A DNA stretch of 64,000 bases, from NCBI RefSeq assembly GCF_019097595.1, contig NC_080715.1:27750855-27814854 (forward strand), given 5' to 3'. Made by a program: the position numbers and the translations under genes. This document shows positions 61,533-64,000 of this stretch, one piece after another. The notes beneath the pieces were generated by a model that saw nothing but the letters and a program-made list of their open reading frames with translations, was not told where the DNA came from and did not search any database. Every line of letters begins with the position of its first letter. Position 1 is the first letter of the stretch. The stretch is from Hemibagrus wyckioides (taxonomy: Eukaryota; Chordata; Actinopteri; Siluriformes; Bagridae).

Positions 61533-62727
61533 TATTCCACAAACAAGGGACAGGCATGAATAAAACTGAATTGTTAACATTAAGGCAAGTAAGTTTCTGC
61601 TCATGATGTTGTCTTTGAATTCATTTCTTGTGGATTTACTACTTAACTACTTAGGAACTTAGGGAGTTGACTGAAATGCACCAATTTGGATCACATTAGA
61701 TGCTAAATATGTTTTTTGGTTTATGTAAGATAAATGTGACACTGGACAATATATGAACACCATTCTGTTCTTTAAATTCTTGCACTATTTTTAACACTGA
61801 TTTGTGTTTATTTTGTGTTAAGGCTCATAGACAGTGCCATTAAATTACACTTTTAGGAAATAAAAGTTTGAGGATCTGAATTAAATCTGAAATTCAGAAC
61901 TTTAGTTATTTCCTTCATTTGACAAATTGATACTAATTCCAATATTATTTTCTGAAAAAAACTCCAATATTATTTTCATTCATGCTCTTCATCAGAGAGA
62001 CTCATTTCCTTTCAAAGTGCTGACTTTTAGCTGATTACTGTCACACTCATTAGGTCTAATAGCACATATGGGAAATGAGGAGTTTAATTTTAGTGCTTGC
62101 TCATGCTGTCATCAGAGCTGTGATCAAGGAGACGCTTGTGGGAAGAGGACATGACCTCAGCTGGCACACAGGTGCACACACACACACACACACACACAAA
62201 ACCCTATACCTGACCTTCTAGCCCTAACCTTGGTAACTAAAATTTGAGATCTTTTAATAAAAGCTGCACTTTTTTCCACTTTTCAGGGGACAAACTGAAT
62301 TTGTCAGTACCAGCTAAATATTTTCTTCTGGAAGTAAAAATAGGCAGACAGCAAAGAAATGTGGGGAGACGGTAAATAAAATAATACTAAAAGCAGCCAA
62401 ATGTGCACACAACCACACAAAGAACTGTGTATGCTGGAAAATTCCCCCATTTCCTGAGCTTTAATGAAACATTATGACTTTGTATGAAGTGTAGAGATGT
62501 TTGCAGGAAATGTTCCTTTCGCAATACAGAATTAATTTCTTTTGCAGTTATTTTTGTTGCCTTTATAAAAAAAGGACTAAAAGGCATAAAATAAAAAAGT
62601 CAGAACACTTTGTGAAAGAATGCATTCTGAGCGATACTGTTCATTTGGACCAGCTACTGAGGCTGGACATGAACATGACAGAAGACAGAAATTCTCTCTG
62701 AGACACTGCAGTGGAAATCTACAGTGT
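61533..62727. other. Unique AT-rich non-coding stretch
   Basis: CA run at 62170-62199. No gene or recognised repeat. Confidence 0.5.
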
Positions 62728-63373
62728 CTGAGAAGTGCAAAATAAAATAACAAATCTGAAAACAGAAGGACGATTCAGACAAAGGTAGGTATAGTTTGCA
62801 AATGGAATTCTTACCTCTGATTGGACGAGACATCTGTCACTCAGGATATAGAAGAAGTATGAAATTGTGAATCTAACTTTATTTCTTGTATATATGTGGA
62901 GTTCTGCCTTCACTTAAAAATTTCTTTCAATAGTGCAACTTTAAATCTAATAAAATAACAAACATATATTTATATTCATAAGAAAATGGTATTCATTCAG
63001 GGCTACTTTGAGGAAGGACGTTCATATGGCATGATTTTGGATATACTGATAGCGTATCATGGAATAAAGATTAGTTTGCGATCTCTAAAAACACAGCAGG
63101 AATGTTTGGAAGACAAAACTATTCCAGATTAAAGGATATAAGGAGCGCTATAAGAGCAGAGCTGTGTTCATACACACACCAATCCACTTTCTACTGCTGC
63201 AGCCTGCTGGACTTCCTGTACATCCTGAGTGACAGATGTCTCGTCCAATCAGAGGTAAGAACTCCATTCACAAACTATACCTACCTTTTCTGGTTTGTCT
63301 GAATCGTCCTTCTGTTTTCAGATTTGTTATTTTATTTTGTTTTGGATTTGTTATTTTGTTTTGCACTTCTCAG
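62728..63373. repeat. Long inverted repeat (arms ~131 and ~163 bp)
   Basis: Arm 62728-62858 is the reverse complement of arm 63211-63373 over almost its full length. Shared words are 'gtgcaaaa', 'aaaacagaaggacgattcag', 'ggtaggtatagtttg' and 'ttggacgagacatctgtcac'. The right arm has an extra ~30-base internal duplication (TTGTTATTTTATTTTG-like). The 352-base loop shows no coding sequence that I recognise. No clear target duplication was found. It could be a foldback transposon, a MITE with long ends, or an inverted duplication. Confidence 0.85.
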
Positions 63374-63470
63374 CCACCATAAAGATGGTATCCTGAAGAA
63401 GTGAAGAAGTTTATGGTCACCAGCTTCCACGTGGCATACTCATTTACTCGAGCAACATGAGCACAGTTTT

Positions 63471-63724
63471 ACCCTCCTGTTGTCCTAAGGGATCAAATTT
63501 GACCAATTTTTATGTCAGAATTATGGGTTTATTTTATGTAAATGAGGTCTATTGACCATAAATGACAAAAGAAATTGTACATTTTGTTGTAATAAGTGTA
63601 AATGAGGTTAATTTTTAAAGGGGTAACAAAGAATTAGGGGCGATTAGAATTTTCATTTCATGCAAAAAAACAGTGAAACTAGACCAGGTCAGTTTTGACC
63701 TTGGAGGACAATACAAATAATAAG
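63471..63724. mobile_element. Stem-forming MITE-like repeat
   Basis: Left 'gttgtcctaaggga' with 'tcaaatttgacc' and right 'ggtcagttttgacc' with 'ttggaggacaat' are imperfect inverted repeats enclosing AT-rich DNA. I recall similar palindromic repeats ('GTTGTCCTC...TTTGACC') in many fish genomes. The superfamily and target duplication are not resolved. Confidence 0.6.
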
Positions 63725-63976
63725 AATCATCATAAAACGACATGCAGATTTATCAAATTGCATCCATTTATTTATTGATTGATTGATTTTGAAGCTGTAA
63801 AAGGATTGTCATTTACAATCGGCTCATGGATGTTTATTAAAATTTGCATTTAATTCTATTAATAAGATTAATAAAAAAAATATGTGGTCAGATTTAAAAA
63901 ACAACAACAACAACAACAAAAAAACACGACAATTGACAAAATGTGATTTTGTTTCTTATATTAAACTTAACTGAAG

Positions 63977-64000
63977 TAAGGTTGTGAGTTTGAATCCCAG
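63977..64000 (+). repeat. SINE family A, cut by window end
   Basis: 'gtaaggttgtgagtttgaat' followed by 'cccag' is the B-box region of family A, identical in wording to the copy at 4991. The rest lies beyond the window. Confidence 0.65.

Overview
This window looks like non-coding DNA from a teleost fish. The clues are tRNA-derived SINEs, Tc1-like transposon relics, TA-flanked MITEs, a Tf1/sushi-type Ty3/Gypsy retrotransposon, very abundant microsatellites, and AT-rich unique DNA between them. The SINE types recall those of catfishes and other ostariophysans, but that placement is an impression from memory and was not checked. I found no host protein-coding exon, tRNA, rRNA or CRISPR array. The long open frames are either pieces of the retrotransposon or translations of simple repeats.

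Layout. 1-5.8 kb: a weak LINE-tail-like stretch, a 1.4-kb degenerate TCTAT/TCTAC array, SINEs and an AT microsatellite. 5.8-14.7 kb: mostly unique sequence with a few balanced-composition blocks that could be conserved non-coding elements, a degenerate telomere-like tract (11.37-11.53 kb), one SINE and an LTR-like segment. 14.7-34.5 kb: dense old repeats, namely three copies of a ~0.55-kb MITE, a SINE head-to-head pair, a Tc1 deletion derivative, a second Tc1 relic, a Penelope-like fragment and an interleaved duplication. 34.511-39.141 kb: one complete but defective Ty3/Gypsy chromovirus on the minus strand, with 320/322-bp LTRs and a 5-bp target-site duplication. 39.5-46.35 kb: a CTTT tract, a ~21-bp minisatellite and a 3.4-kb ACTC-based array with higher-order structure. 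46.35-53.2 kb: a fourth MITE, rearranged Tc1 fragments with a hairpin, SINEs. 53.2-64 kb: largely unique, with candidate conserved blocks, two TATC arrays, a fifth MITE, a ~650-bp inverted repeat, another stem-forming MITE, and a SINE cut by the window end.

The only gene set is that of the retrotransposon: gag, nucleocapsid-protease, RT-RNase H, then integrase-chromodomain, read right to left. It is broken by at least three in-frame stops, frame changes and an apparent deletion between protease and RT, so this copy cannot make its own proteins. Its most informative non-coding feature is a 9-10 nt complementarity between the expected RNA 5' end and the bases just inside the 5' LTR. That is the arrangement expected of self-primed Tf1/sushi elements.

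I did not find a convincing new multi-gene system. The observations most worth checking are the self-priming signal, the higher-order ACTC array, the zig-zag Tc1 composite repeat, the 62.7-63.4 kb inverted repeat, and a SINE insertion whose empty-site relative lies 4.6 kb away. All family assignments come from reading and memory; no database search was run.
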